Assembly: GCF_026212465.1 (NCBI RefSeq)
Contig: NC_080059.1
Coordinates: 12,826,440 to 12,890,439, forward strand
Source: Amaranthus tricolor
Lineage: Eukaryota; Streptophyta; Magnoliopsida; Caryophyllales; Amaranthaceae
DNA length: 64,000 bases
Direction: 5' to 3'
Below are positions 24,042 to 34,612 of the stretch, piece by piece (within the stretch, counting starts at the first letter, position 1; the number at the start of each line of letters is the position of its first letter). The notes beneath the pieces are model-generated. The model did no database searches. It was not told the DNA's origin and saw nothing but the letters and a program-made list of their open reading frames with translations. The position numbers and the translations under genes are program-made.

Positions 24042-24118
24042 AAAAAAAAATTTTAAATGGGTTCGGCACAGTCGCACGTTTTGTGCGACTGTGCCGAACC
24101 CATTTAAAATTTTTTTTT
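24042..24118. repeat. Perfect 36-bp-arm hairpin in the MULE left flank
   Basis: Arms 24042-24077 and 24083-24118 are exact reverse complements around a 5-nt loop (GTTTT). The inner part of the stem is GTTCGGCACAGTCGCAC. It lies between the left terminal repeat and the plant-mobile-domain start codon. Confidence 0.97.
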
Positions 24119-24261
24119 TTGTTTTATTTTTAATTTCGAAAGAGTTTCTTGTTAGTTAATGTTATTTAGTAAATGTTGTAATAGAATGTATTATGATAAT
24201 GTTATTGTAAGTAGTTTTTAATTTACATATTCGAAATAGAAAAAAAAAATATGAGTAACCT

Positions 24262-24306
24262 GTCGCACAACCCAGTCGCACATTTTGTGCGACTGGGTTG
24301 TGCGAC
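24262..24306. repeat. Perfect 20-bp-arm hairpin in the MULE left flank
   Basis: Arms 24262-24281 and 24287-24306 (GTCGCACAACCCAGTCGCAC and its complement) around the loop ATTTT. It shares the GTCGCAC...GTGCGAC core with the other hairpins of this element. Confidence 0.97.
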
Positions 24307-24540
24307 TGAGTTTTCAAATTTTTTTTTATTTTTTTTATTTTTTATTTGGAATGAATTTGTTTAGTGTAATTAATTTATTAAATTTGAGTTGTTTAAATAT
24401 TTATGAATATAATAATTGTTTAATTGTTTGTAAATGTGAATTATTTTTCGTGTTACTTGTTTTTAATTTATTTGATTCTAAGTGTTTATTAAATTAACTT
24501 TAGAATGTCGTCTTAATTTAAAATATGAAAATTGTAGTAA

Positions 24541-25221
24541 ATGGCTGGAAATCAAGGTAAAGGAAAAGGGTTTTTTAGAGGGTTATTAAGCGGCAATAGA
24601 TCTAGGCCTACTTTACTGAGAGGTGATCCCCATGAGAGGGGGGTTACGGGATCTGCAAGGCGAGCAAGGCAAGAACAGGCGGCCATACATAGTCAGGCCC
24701 AACGTTCAAGTACCCTAGAGCAAGTGCGTAGTCGCTTTGAGCGCCAGAGTAGCCTACATAGTCATACGGTCGACTCAGGTGACGATGATACTGATTACGA
24801 CGAGTCTCTTAGTCGGGAAGAGTCTCTTGGTCAGGATGAGTCTGCATGTCATCCTATTGATTGGACGATCGTAAGAGGCCATGCTGGTAAGTTCAGGATT
24901 AGAGGGCAGGGCTCGGGTGGCACTTCTGATCAGGCAGGAGTAAGCCAGGATGAGGATGCGGCTCCACGGGGGAGGAGGCGCTCGCAGTCCGCGGACACGG
25001 ATTGGTTAATCACATCACCCCAGCCTGGGGGCCCTGTTGATACTACTTTAATACCCAGCTACGGTGGGCACGTAGCAAAGGTTGACGTCATTCCAATGAT
25101 TTCGCAAAGGGGCCACTTTTGCTTATTCGTTTTGTACGTTGTGTTTATCAACACAACATGGGGCCACGAACGTAGCATCTGGATAGAAGTTGGATTTGCA
25201 ATCAATAATCTAGTCAACTGA
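24541..25221 (+). pseudogene. Truncated plant-mobile-domain gene carried by the MULE
   Basis: The frame starts MAGNQGKGKGFFRGLL, runs through a charged low-complexity region, and reaches GPVDTTLIPSYGGHVA at about 25028-25075. That phrase is the typical entry of the plant mobile domain (PMD), the retrotransposon- and MULE-associated domain also found in phosphatase 7 long-form-like proteins. Immediately afterwards the sequence switches to the reverse strand of the transposase, so residues beyond about 178 are antisense nonsense. The conserved domain body is deleted. No intron is needed for the visible part. Confidence 0.7.
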
Positions 25222-26082
25222 TCCTCACTATCCAAGTCCGTCCAAACTACATAATTATGCTCCGTGGCCATATACAGACAGTGTTGAAGAGGAGTTCTAC
25301 CATCCATCTTTTCTCTCCTGATTGACTGTCTCACATTGTAAATTTGATTCATACTAGCATAAAAACGAGGAAAATTTCTTCTAATTGAAGACATTATAAA
25401 TGCTGGTTGCATGCCAGTTGCACTTAGATCTCGTATGTGCTGCCTGATATCCACAGTCATCCTATTTACTCTTATTTGACCATCTCTGTACATGAAGAAC
25501 AGGTGGTTATGTATTCCTTTTTCACTAGGAAACACTCTAACCGTCCAAGGTCTTTCCTCTGGGTTATGACTAGTTCCTAAAATCATAAATTTACACCCAC
25601 AACCCCTACTTTTGGAACCAGGTCGGGCAGCATTGTCTAAGTTATGCAAATCAACACTTCTTTTATCGTAGCGATGACATCTTAAGTACAGACTCACTCT
25701 AGAACGCCGTTCTTTTTTTTTTATATGAAGCACGTGTAAATTGAAATCCAATTGTTAGTGCTATCTCATTAGCCCAAGCATGTAAATCATCTACAGAATC
25801 AAATTCTCTATCGGTAATAAATCTATCTGAATAATCTACATTATCTTCTAAATTTTCAAAGTCCTGCAAATAATAATTATAATAACATTATCATAATATA
25901 TCAAAATAATAACTTTAAAAATAATTATTTCTATAAAATAATTATAATAAAATACCATTATTATAGCACAACAATAGATTAAAATAAAATAATGTAATTA
26001 AACTACAACAATAGATTAAAATAAAATAATGTAATTAAACAAAATAAATTTTATAATTCGAAGTTCAAAAAAAAAAAAAAAT

Positions 26083-26185
26083 TTAATAGCAGTCGCACAA
26101 AACGTGCGACTGTGCCTAAGCTGAGTCGCACAAAACGTGCGATTCAGCCTAGGCACAGTCGCACGTTTTGTGCGACTGCTATTAA
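26083..26185. repeat. Compound hairpin in the MULE transposase intron
   Basis: Arms 26083-26131 and 26137-26185 pair with about three mismatches around AAAAC. Each arm also contains the self-complementary core GTCGCACAAAACGTGCGAC, so alternative cloverleaf folding is possible. Confidence 0.93.
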
Positions 26186-26238
26186 TTTTTTTTTTTTTAA
26201 ATTTTTGAAATTCAAAAACAAAAAAAAAAAAATTGGAA

Positions 26239-26305
26239 GCAGTCGCACAAATCAGTCGCACAAAACGTGCGACTCAGCCTAGGTCCAGTGGTACGTTTTG
26301 TGCGA
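26239..26305. repeat. Fourth, imperfect hairpin in the MULE
   Basis: GAAGCAGTCGCACA at the left pairs with TGCGACTTC at the right, around an inner GTCGCACAAAACGTGCGAC. It is more diverged than the other three. Confidence 0.75.
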
Positions 26306-26689
26306 CTTCATTCATATATTTTTTTTTTTTGCAAAAATCGAACCGATTAATTACTTACCGAATCGTTATCATGCTCGTCTTGGTATGCCATTGATGTTCG
26401 ATCTACAGTTCTAGCTTGTTTTACTTTAAGTAGTGTTTTTAGAGAGTTTTTAGAGAGTAGGTATCGTGTTTAAATTCGAATATACTACCATAATGCCTCT
26501 GAAAATTCAATATATATATAATTCCGATAATAATGTTATTAAGCGATAACAATGTTATTAAGTGCCATTTACATTTCTTAAACATTTTCTAAGTTAAGTG
26601 GCATTTTTGTAATTTTTTTAAATTCAGGGGTAATATGGTAATTTCATTAGAGTGGTTGGCGATAAAATGAAAAAGGTGGCGACAAATAA

Positions 26690-27043
26690 TAATTCCCAAA
26701 ATCAAAAATCAATAGTACTATGTGCTCATAGACCTCAAAATAAAAAAAAAATAAGTATTTAAAACCAAAAAACTAAAACTAAAACTATTTTATCTATTTT
26801 CACCAAGCCAGGCTCTGTACCCGTTCATACTAATCTCTCCATTGTATTTCCTTTCTATATCATCCACACGACGTTACCTTCAACTCAAATACCCGTTCAT
26901 ACTTCCATCAACATCCCAATTCACCACTTTCTTCTTCATGTATTCTACTTAAGCACCCCCGTATCAATTAAATTTCGGAAATTCTTCAATTAAGGAAAAA
27001 AAAAATTCTCATTTCTTAACATAAAATCCAAATCTAACCATTA
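26690..27043 (+). promoter_or_regulatory. 5' flank of the armadillo-repeat gene
   Basis: Between the MULE end and the start codon lie 354 bp containing a CT-rich stretch (26820-26960) typical of plant 5' untranslated leaders. No convincing TATA box was seen. The MULE ends only about 350 bp from the start codon, so it may influence expression. Confidence 0.35.
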
Positions 27044-30000
27044 ATGGAAACAGAAAATGGTTCGACGGCATCGGGTTTTAGTTATCTCGGCATAAATTTC
27101 GGCGACCTTACGATTAACGATAATTCTTCCTCCGCCTTCAGTGATTGTAATAGTGACAGGTCCGGTGAATTCGCTTCTGCATCATCGGAAAGTCGCCGGA
27201 AACTATTGCTTTCTTGCACCGGCGATGATTTTTCTGATGAATTTATTCAACAATTAGTATACAGCTTAAACTCTTCTTCAATTGAAGAACAAAAACAAGC
27301 CGCCATGGAAATTCGTCTATTAGCTAAAAATAAACCGGAAAATCGGCTAAAAATCGCTCAAGCCGGTGCAATTAAACCGCTTGTTTCTCTTATTCTGTCA
27401 TCAGATCTTCAGCTTCAAGAATACGGTGTGACAGCGATTCTGAATCTTTCGCTGTGCGATGAAAACAAAGATCATATTACTTCATCCGGCGCAATCAAGC
27501 CGTTGGTTCGAGCGTTACGAATCGGAACATCGACGGCGAAGGAAAACGCAGCGTGTGCGCTTCTGAGATTATCACAAATCGATGAGAATAAATCATTAAT
27601 CGGACGATCAGGAGCAATTCCCGCATTAGTACATCTGTTAGAAAACGGAGGCTTAAGAGCGAAGAAGGATGCATCAACTGCACTGTATTCATTGTGTTCT
27701 GTTAAAGAGAATAAAAGGAGAGCAATTGAAGCAGGTATTATGAAACCTTTGATTGAATTAATGGCGGATTTTGGGGCGAATATGGTGGATAAATCGGCGT
27801 ATGTATTGAATTTATTGATGGTGTTGCCGGAAGCGAAGGTGGCGTTGGTAGAAGAAGGGGGAATTCCGGTGTTGGTGGAAATAGTTGAGGTTGGGACACA
27901 CCGTCAGAAGGAGATTGCGGCGGCGATATTGTTGCAATTGTGTGAAGATAGTGGTGTTTATAGGACGATGGTGGCGCGTGAAGGGGCAATTCCGCCGTTG
28001 GTTGCTTTGTCTCAGTCGGGTACTAGTCGGGCCAGGAAGAAGGTTAGTTCGTCTTGCCTTTTACATTTTATTTAAATTCTCGCATATTAGATATTTTAGA
28101 TTTTAGATAGATGAATGGAATATGGATTAAGATTGATATTATTTTTTCTTGTTTTTAATTAATTTTACCATTTTTAGTGGTGATTGTCATTTCTACCATT
28201 TGTAATTTAGTCTATATATGATATTTCCTTAGGTCATTATCATTCATATATATATATATAAGGAGGGTATGAATTATAAAGGAACTAGAAAATGACAAAT
28301 ATAAGCTTGTGGCAAGTTGATATATTTAGAGTTTAGACCCATTGTATCATTTTGTTGTTAGCTGCATTGGTAGGTTTTTCGGTTACACTATAATTTATTT
28401 TGCTGACCATTGCCCTTCATTTTCTTCCAAAAGGTTTCTTTTACATTTTAGATTAAAATTGCCTAGTTGATAATTTCTTCAAAATACAATTTGGTAATTC
28501 CATTCTATTTATTAGGGCAATTGGTGCACGATGTCAATAGTAGCAACAAGCCTATAATACAAGATATTTGAATTAAACATAGTAGTAATATTATACTCCT
28601 ATAAAAATGTTTGGCAAATAATTAATATACTGATTGGAATGATAAAATTAACCATTTAATGTCATCAACTAGTTAGACCAATTAATTTTAAATGTGTTGC
28701 TAGGAGGAGTTATCTGATAAATTTTTTACTAAATACCCCATCATAACTTATAAAACATACTAATTTGAAGGATATATTTGTATTTGATTAAAATGATATA
28801 CTCATACGAATAAAACTATAAAAGGTACAACATATCTTTAAATCTAGGGGAGTATTAGAATAGGATTAAGGGAAATAGTTGGAAAAACATGAAAGAAACA
28901 GAGGGCGAGTAAGAAGGATCCGGCGAGTCAATAAAGGTTAGACCGTGGAAAGTTGAGGTGGAGGCAGGAGGATCACTCGTGCATCTAACAACTGAGAGGA
29001 TGCTTGTCAATTTTTCAGTTTTACCAAATTAAAGGATTTCTTACCAACCATTGATTTCCAAGCGTACGTCTATTTTACTTTGGGAAAATTTTATCTTTTT
29101 GATTTGTATTATAATTTTAATTTATAAGTTAAAATATAGTGAAGTAAGATTTATAGACTAAAAAAAAAAAAGAAAAAGAAGGGCAAGAAAGGAAAAGGAA
29201 GAGGAGGGAACATTAACATGTTTTTCTTTAAAATCTTTCCAATTTTAAAAGGACTTATCTTATTTAAAATGAAAATGAACATTTACAATTTAGAAGAAAC
29301 TAAATTACGAATTGCAACAGAAGTTTTAAAAATCTTATCATGACTAAGTTGTTGTATGATTGAATGATACGAGTTTGAATTTTGAAAGTAGCTACTATTT
29401 AAGTTAGAGATTGGTTACATTACATTTGTGTGGTGGGATCCATCCGTGGACCTTGGCTCTGCGGATTGTTTTGTTGCACTTCAGCATAAGAAAAATTAGG
29501 AAAATAGTGGACGAAGGGTGAAAAGTAGGGCTGGGCCGTCTGCCCACGATAAATGATTTATGTAGAAGTACTTCACATGTGTAATGATTGTGCTTGTTCT
29601 TGAAGGGAGAAAAGTCTTAAGGTTATCAACCTTGATTCAAACTAAACTAGTGCTACAACGTTTCATATGGATGTTTAAAACGTGAGTAAACACAATTTTG
29701 GGAGACAAATCGATGGGTCTTTGTCTCTCTAACTTTAGACATTATTAGTAGCCCACTTGTATTGCTAGCGTCACCCCTAATTGGCTAATTGGATACTTAA
29801 CAATTCTTTATTTTATGAGGTATTTTTGTGGGAAATGGAGGACAAGAAGTTAGGATACTACAGAAAAGAGCTGATGATTAAGGAGGTGATCTAGAACTTA
29901 CAAGAGAGTCCGATAATTCTAAAGTAAGGTGTTGATGGTGCGATATAGGAGGCTGAATCACGTTCAGTCCTAAATTTTAAGTTGTGGTTTATATGCTAAT

Positions 30001-32769
30001 TTTATCTAAAATCAAAATATAATGTTCCATTTGATTTTGACATATTTGCCAATGTATGTTTTCAATATTAAATATATCTAATTGTGCTTAAGTAAAAACT
30101 ATAAAAGTTGATATTAATAATATTTACAATAAAATGAATCAAACAAGATCCCAGTTGATTATGTTTTAACTTATAGATTAAAAACAAAACACGTAATAAG
30201 AGTGATTGATAAATAATGTTGAAAAATCAAATGAGACATTAAAAGTGAATAGGAGGGAGTATATAATAAAATCTCTCTATTACTTAAACATGCTATCTAA
30301 CTAGCCAATATAAAAGTTTTTGAGCGGAAGTTAGATTTTTGAAAACGATAGCATAGCAGAAGTAATAATGATGATGATCATAGATAGATAGTATAGAGAG
30401 ACTCTTTGGCTGTAACATCCATTATGGGAATGTGTTGGCGTCATCTATCACTTCCCAAAGCCAGAGTGTAATTTTATGCGCGGAATACACTGTATACAAT
30501 GTTGATAGTGTTGTTAGCAGAAGTTATAATTAGCTTCTTTCTTTTTGTTACACAGATTTTAAAACAACTAATGATTTTTAGCTTCTTATGACTTGGTTAC
30601 TCTCACGTGAAGTGGTACACATGTACTTGCCGTAATTAAAACAATAAATAAAATAAGTAAAAATATAGTTTTGAGGCCCCTTCGATCACCAGAGCCGTTA
30701 GTGCAGGTGAAATTTCATTAGCGTTTGTTAGTTATTCTTTATTTTTGCATTTTCCAATTGATTGAAAGATCTTACGTATATGTTCTATTTGTTTTTTACA
30801 ATTCAAGGCTTTTAGATGGATTTTTTTGTAACATAATGAATAGTAGAACAGAAAAATATACAACTTAAAAGTAGGTCCAAAACAGTCAAGTGCATGCCTT
30901 GAGTTGTACTTCTACTTTTCTTCAAGAGAAAGTTTATAGTATAATTTTGGACAACTTCTATATCAATCAACCAAAAGGAAAAGGTCCATACCATATGTGT
31001 AAATAATTAGTTTGCACATCACATGTGATCAATCAACTAATATAAAAAGTCTTACTAACCTTTTATTTTTCTTATTTGCTTTTTGATATGTAATATTCTA
31101 AAATTATTAAGCTGACCTTAATTAATCTTTATTAATACAAAAACGTCTAATTATAATATATTTTAATATATCTAACACCAAATTCAATAAATTATAGTTC
31201 TAGTTTGATTGTTTTAAAGACGGTCATAAATTATTAAACGATAGCAGATATAATTAATGAAGACAATTATGCCAAAGAAACACAATTAATGATTCAGTGA
31301 TATACTGAAACAGTAAACGTGTGGTGTTTGAGTTAGGAATAACAATGACAATAATTTAGCTGGGTGTAATATGAATGAATGTTCTCTTGCTCAGAACTAT
31401 GTTTTTCCCTTTTTCTTGGATGCATGTTAGTTAGGGTGCTCAAAATCAGATACCGGATCGACCCAGATCCGGATGTCCGGTTTTTTGGATAGTGAAAATC
31501 ACTATCCGTTCCGAAAATCGGATATCCGGTTTAATCGGATCGGATATTGGGTATCTTGTTTTCAATTTTTTTATTTTATTTGGCTTTTTTTTAAACAATT
31601 TTATGTTTTGTTCGACATAACTATTTAAGCTCACTTTGTTTTCTTTCTTTAATCAAGCTTATTTTTTAAACTTAGAATACAAATCATTTTGGAAATATGA
31701 CTGGATTTTCAAGTCTAAATTAATTAACAATAAATTAGTTATACAATTTAGTTATAATTGAGAATTGTTAATATTACTAAATTTAACAACCTAAACAAAA
31801 AAATTTATGAAAAACTATTTATATATTATGAAAATAAAAAATGAAAAATAACAAAAAAGTAGAAATCCGAATGCCCGGTTTTGCTAGTACGCTAACACGG
31901 ATTCGGTATCCAGTTTAAAAATCGGATACCTGGTTTGAATTATCTGGTTTTTGAAATGGGATACCGGATATTCTGAATCGGATTATTCGGATTGAATAAT
32001 TTTGAACACCTTTAATGTTAGTTGTGATGACAATATGTTTTTTTACTCTCTCCGTATTCTTATGTTCATCTCTTTTAGAATATTCTATTTTGGAGACAGA
32101 AATTTGATTAAGATTTTTTTGATACATATTGATGACAAAATATATCCATGTGAGATCTCGTTAGATTCGTTTTAATGTACACTTTTTTATTATATTTTTT
32201 TATAATATTTTATGATGCGTATTTAGAGATATTAAAACTCAAAATTTATTTTGAAAACTGTGAAAAAGTAAATAGGAAGAACATTTGGAAACGAAGTGAG
32301 TAATTATTAATATTAGGTGGTATATAAAATACTGTCTTTCTTCCATAAAGAAGTTTTCATTTGTCACTTTGAAGTGTTTTATTTGTTGTTTTTATAAAAA
32401 ATCTTTCTATTTATATCATAAATTTTGGACAAAAAACCTTGTTGATCATCATTTTAATATTTTAATAATGCTTATGTCCCAACATATCTAAATCTAACTT
32501 CATTTTTAACAATTTTTATATTCCTTATGGTCCTTACATGTTTCCCACTAACTTTATAAAAAAAATTTTATTAGTAGCGGTCTTTATATTTTTTCCATTA
32601 ATTTTCTTTTGATATATTTTTGTAATGTTTATGATTTCTATTTTTCCGCCATTAATTCAATATAATAATATATATTCATCAACTAAAAGATTTTATTTTT
32701 CTTAAATACTTTCTCTGTTGGAGGTATTAATTAATAATAATAATTATTATAATTATTATAATTATTATA

Positions 32770-32832
<63 letters not shown>

Positions 32833-32933
32833 CTAACTAAATAATGTGGTTGTGAATTGTGGGACAGGCAGAGACATTGATTGAACTTCTACGGCAACCA
32901 AGATCCGGCAACGCCGCTGCCAGAGACATTTGA
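27044..32933 (+). CDS. Armadillo-repeat protein, 2 exons, 354 aa
   Basis: Exon 1 is 27044-28042 and ends ...SRARKK before a GT donor. Exon 2 is 32868-32933 (AETLIELLRQPRSGNAAARDI, 21 residues and stop). The 4825-bp intron is phase 0. After a Ser-rich N-terminus (1-60) come about six tandem ARM repeats (residues 75-350) with signatures such as NRLKIAQAGAIKPLVSLI, ENAACALLRLS and AREGAIPPLVALSQSG. It resembles the U-box-less relatives of plant U-box ARM proteins (PUB4-like). There is no U-box, so it is probably a protein-interaction scaffold and not a ubiquitin ligase. The ending RQPRSGNAAAR is strongly conserved in this group, which supports the distant second exon. Confidence 0.92.
28043..31432. 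other. First part of the long ARM-gene intron
   Basis: Noncoding AT-rich DNA. A Stowaway-type right end (GTGAATAGGAGGGAGTATA) is visible at 30247-30265. No coding exon was recognised. Confidence 0.5.
31433..32014. mobile_element. hAT-like nonautonomous element with TSD, 582 bp
   Basis: The element begins AGGGTGCTCAAAATC and ends ATTTTGAACACCTTTA, imperfect inverted repeats. It is flanked by the direct repeat ATGTTAGTT at 31424-31432 and 32015-32023, of which 8 bp is the hAT norm. Subterminal regions are rich in GGATACCGGAT/ATCCGGTT words, typical of hAT ends. No transposase. It sits in the ARM-gene intron. Confidence 0.85.
32046..32305. repeat. Stowaway-type MITE, family B
   Basis: The left end CTCTCCGTATTCTTATGTTC and the right end GAACATTTGGAAACGAAGTGAG are inverted. 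Internal GAGATCTCGTTAGATTCG recurs at 34480 and 38080. Confidence 0.75.
32736..32831. repeat. (ATT)n microsatellite near the ARM exon 2 acceptor
   Basis: About 95 bp of ATT/TAA repeats that end 36 bp upstream of the 32868 splice acceptor, in the branch-point zone. Length variation here could affect inclusion of the last exon. Confidence 0.95.
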
Positions 32934-34612
32934 TTCTGTCAGTCATTTTTCTATTCCACATGCCCTCCTTCCTCTATCCATCATATTGGAGTGTCTTTTT
33001 CTGTGTCTTTTTTAAAACCTTTGTGGTTGTGATATTTTAATCAATTAGTATATCATGAAGTGACACCTTAGCTATGATAAAATGCCTTTTTTTGGTACCG
33101 GTGTAGCAGCGTAGGGATCGAAGACGCTAAGGGTTGTGTTTGATGTACGGAGTGTAAATATGTTTTAAAAGTTGTTTGTAACATAATATGTCTTAGATGG
33201 GGAGGAGAAAATATGGAATCAAATGAGAAGAAAATGAGGACATGTGGATCTGCTCGTGGAGACAATACATGTATGTCTCAATTTGGATAAAGATGTTATG
33301 TCTTTCAAACTTATTTAGGAGAAGAAAATACAACAATTTTATCGATACATTGAACACAAAAGAGAGCCAAGGCAGATTAACCAAACAAAATGATGGAAAA
33401 CAACGTAGAGCGTAAATAGTTTGTTTTGAAGTTTGTAAACATAATCAATTGAGCAAAAAAGTTTGTGTAAAATGACAGAATCTTTTTTTTTAATTTTTAA
33501 TTTTTATTTAGGGTATATTTTTATGTTTCCTTTCTTGGAAGAATTTTTTTACAATTAAATATGAGTGGATGTGCAAACTTGTGCATTTCGGTAAAAGAAA
33601 GTTGGCCTCCCGTAAGTTCCACCTTGATTATGCAACGCAAAAAACAATTAAATAGTATCTTTTTAGAAAGGAAGATTAGGTAATTACGTCATACTTTATT
33701 CTCTTAATTAAAATTAGAATATGTCAAAAGCAACTGCAATCACATAATACAATTTTATAGTTCCATAATTGGATAAGTTCCACAAGAAACCAACATATTT
33801 TTTTTGGCTTTCATCATAACTCATGACTTTTGCAAAAGACATTTTTTATATAAGTTGAACTATATTTTCCCATCCTTTAATGTTTTTCCAATTTAAAATT
33901 TTTATTTTAGGAGAAACTTTTTTAAAAAAGCTTACAAATGATGTATGAAAAACAAAATATATGAATTTAATATCTTATTAGATTTGTCTTAATCATAATT
34001 CTAACTTTTAACCCATCTGCTAATAAATAGCTAACATTGCGTGTATTTTTTTAAGGTCTAACTTTTAATTCATTTTTACAATGAAAGAATCAATTGACTT
34101 GTAACCTATAATACAAATTATCTTTGACTTTTTTATTTTTTCAAACATGAAAAACAATAAAAGGGAAAAAAAAAAATCTCATCTACCCAACTGCTCTACC
34201 AAACAACCTCTACCTATTCTACCCTATTCACCACCATCACCTAGCTCATCTACCAAAAACCACCACCAACTAACAACACCTCTCACAATGCATATTCGAC
34301 AATCACACCTTTTTGCCACTTACTCTACCTGGGAAGATATGGGAAGATTAAATCAAGTTAGTGTGGATGAAGCTCAAATGTACTCTTTTTATTTCCTAAT
34401 GTTCTTCCTGTTTAGAATATTATATTTTAGAGAGAAATTTGATTAAGATTTTGACATATATTGATGATAAAATATATCCATATGAGATTTCGTTAGATTC
34501 GTCTTAATGTATACTTTTTAATTATATATTTTTTATAATGCATATTACTAATATTTCATTAAAAAATTTTGATAAAATTGCTAAAGATGGACACTAGATA
34601 AATGTTTGGATT
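32934..34612. other. 3' flank of ARM gene and intergenic DNA
   Basis: The first 200 bp are the likely 3' UTR. At 34375-34600 a family B Stowaway-type copy is present (GAGAAATTTGATTAAGATTTT, GAGATTTCGTTAGATTCG). A CA-rich stretch at 34200-34320 is low complexity. No gene seen. Confidence 0.45.

Larger units (their letters stand above)
25071..26391 (-). pseudogene. MULE transposase N-terminus, truncated and frameshifted
   Basis: Exon 1 is 26391-26359 (MAYQDEHDNDS), with a GTAAGT donor. Exon 2 starts at 25863 after a TTGCAG acceptor (DFENLEDNVDYSDRFITDREF). It contains the FAR1/WRKY-GCM1-like DNA-binding region (YLRCHRYDK, GCGCKFMI, HNHLFF) and the start of the DDE core (WPHVVLINTTYKTNKQKWPL, CEIIGMTST). 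It ends at the PMD junction near 25071, so the later catalytic part is gone. A run of ten A (complement of 25712-25721) breaks the frame between FTRASYKK and ERRSRVS; nine would keep it. Confidence 0.8.
23795..26689. mobile_element. MULE deletion derivative, 2.9 kb
   Basis: Long terminal inverted repeats: TTATTTGTCGCCACC at 23795-23810 is inverted as GGTGGCGACAAATAA at 26675-26689. Similarity continues inward for about 100 bp (TTTCATTTTATCGCCA, TGAAATTAC, AAATTACNAAAATGCCA). It contains a truncated plant-mobile-domain frame on + and a truncated transposase on -, arranged tail to tail, plus four hairpins between the ends and the genes. No clear 9-bp target duplication was found. Confidence 0.85.

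Noticed and set aside
24042..24118. Hairpin as a host microRNA precursor
   Set aside because: The arms are perfectly complementary with a 5-nt loop and lie inside a MULE next to sibling hairpins, unlike a typical plant MIR foldback.
27495..27989. Antisense ORFs opposite the ARM exon
   Set aside because: They mirror the GC-richer coding exon; the sense strand has a complete, family-conserved frame.
34147..34446. 99-aa frame starting MKNNKREKKK
   Set aside because: Low-complexity CA-rich sequence running into a Stowaway-type repeat.
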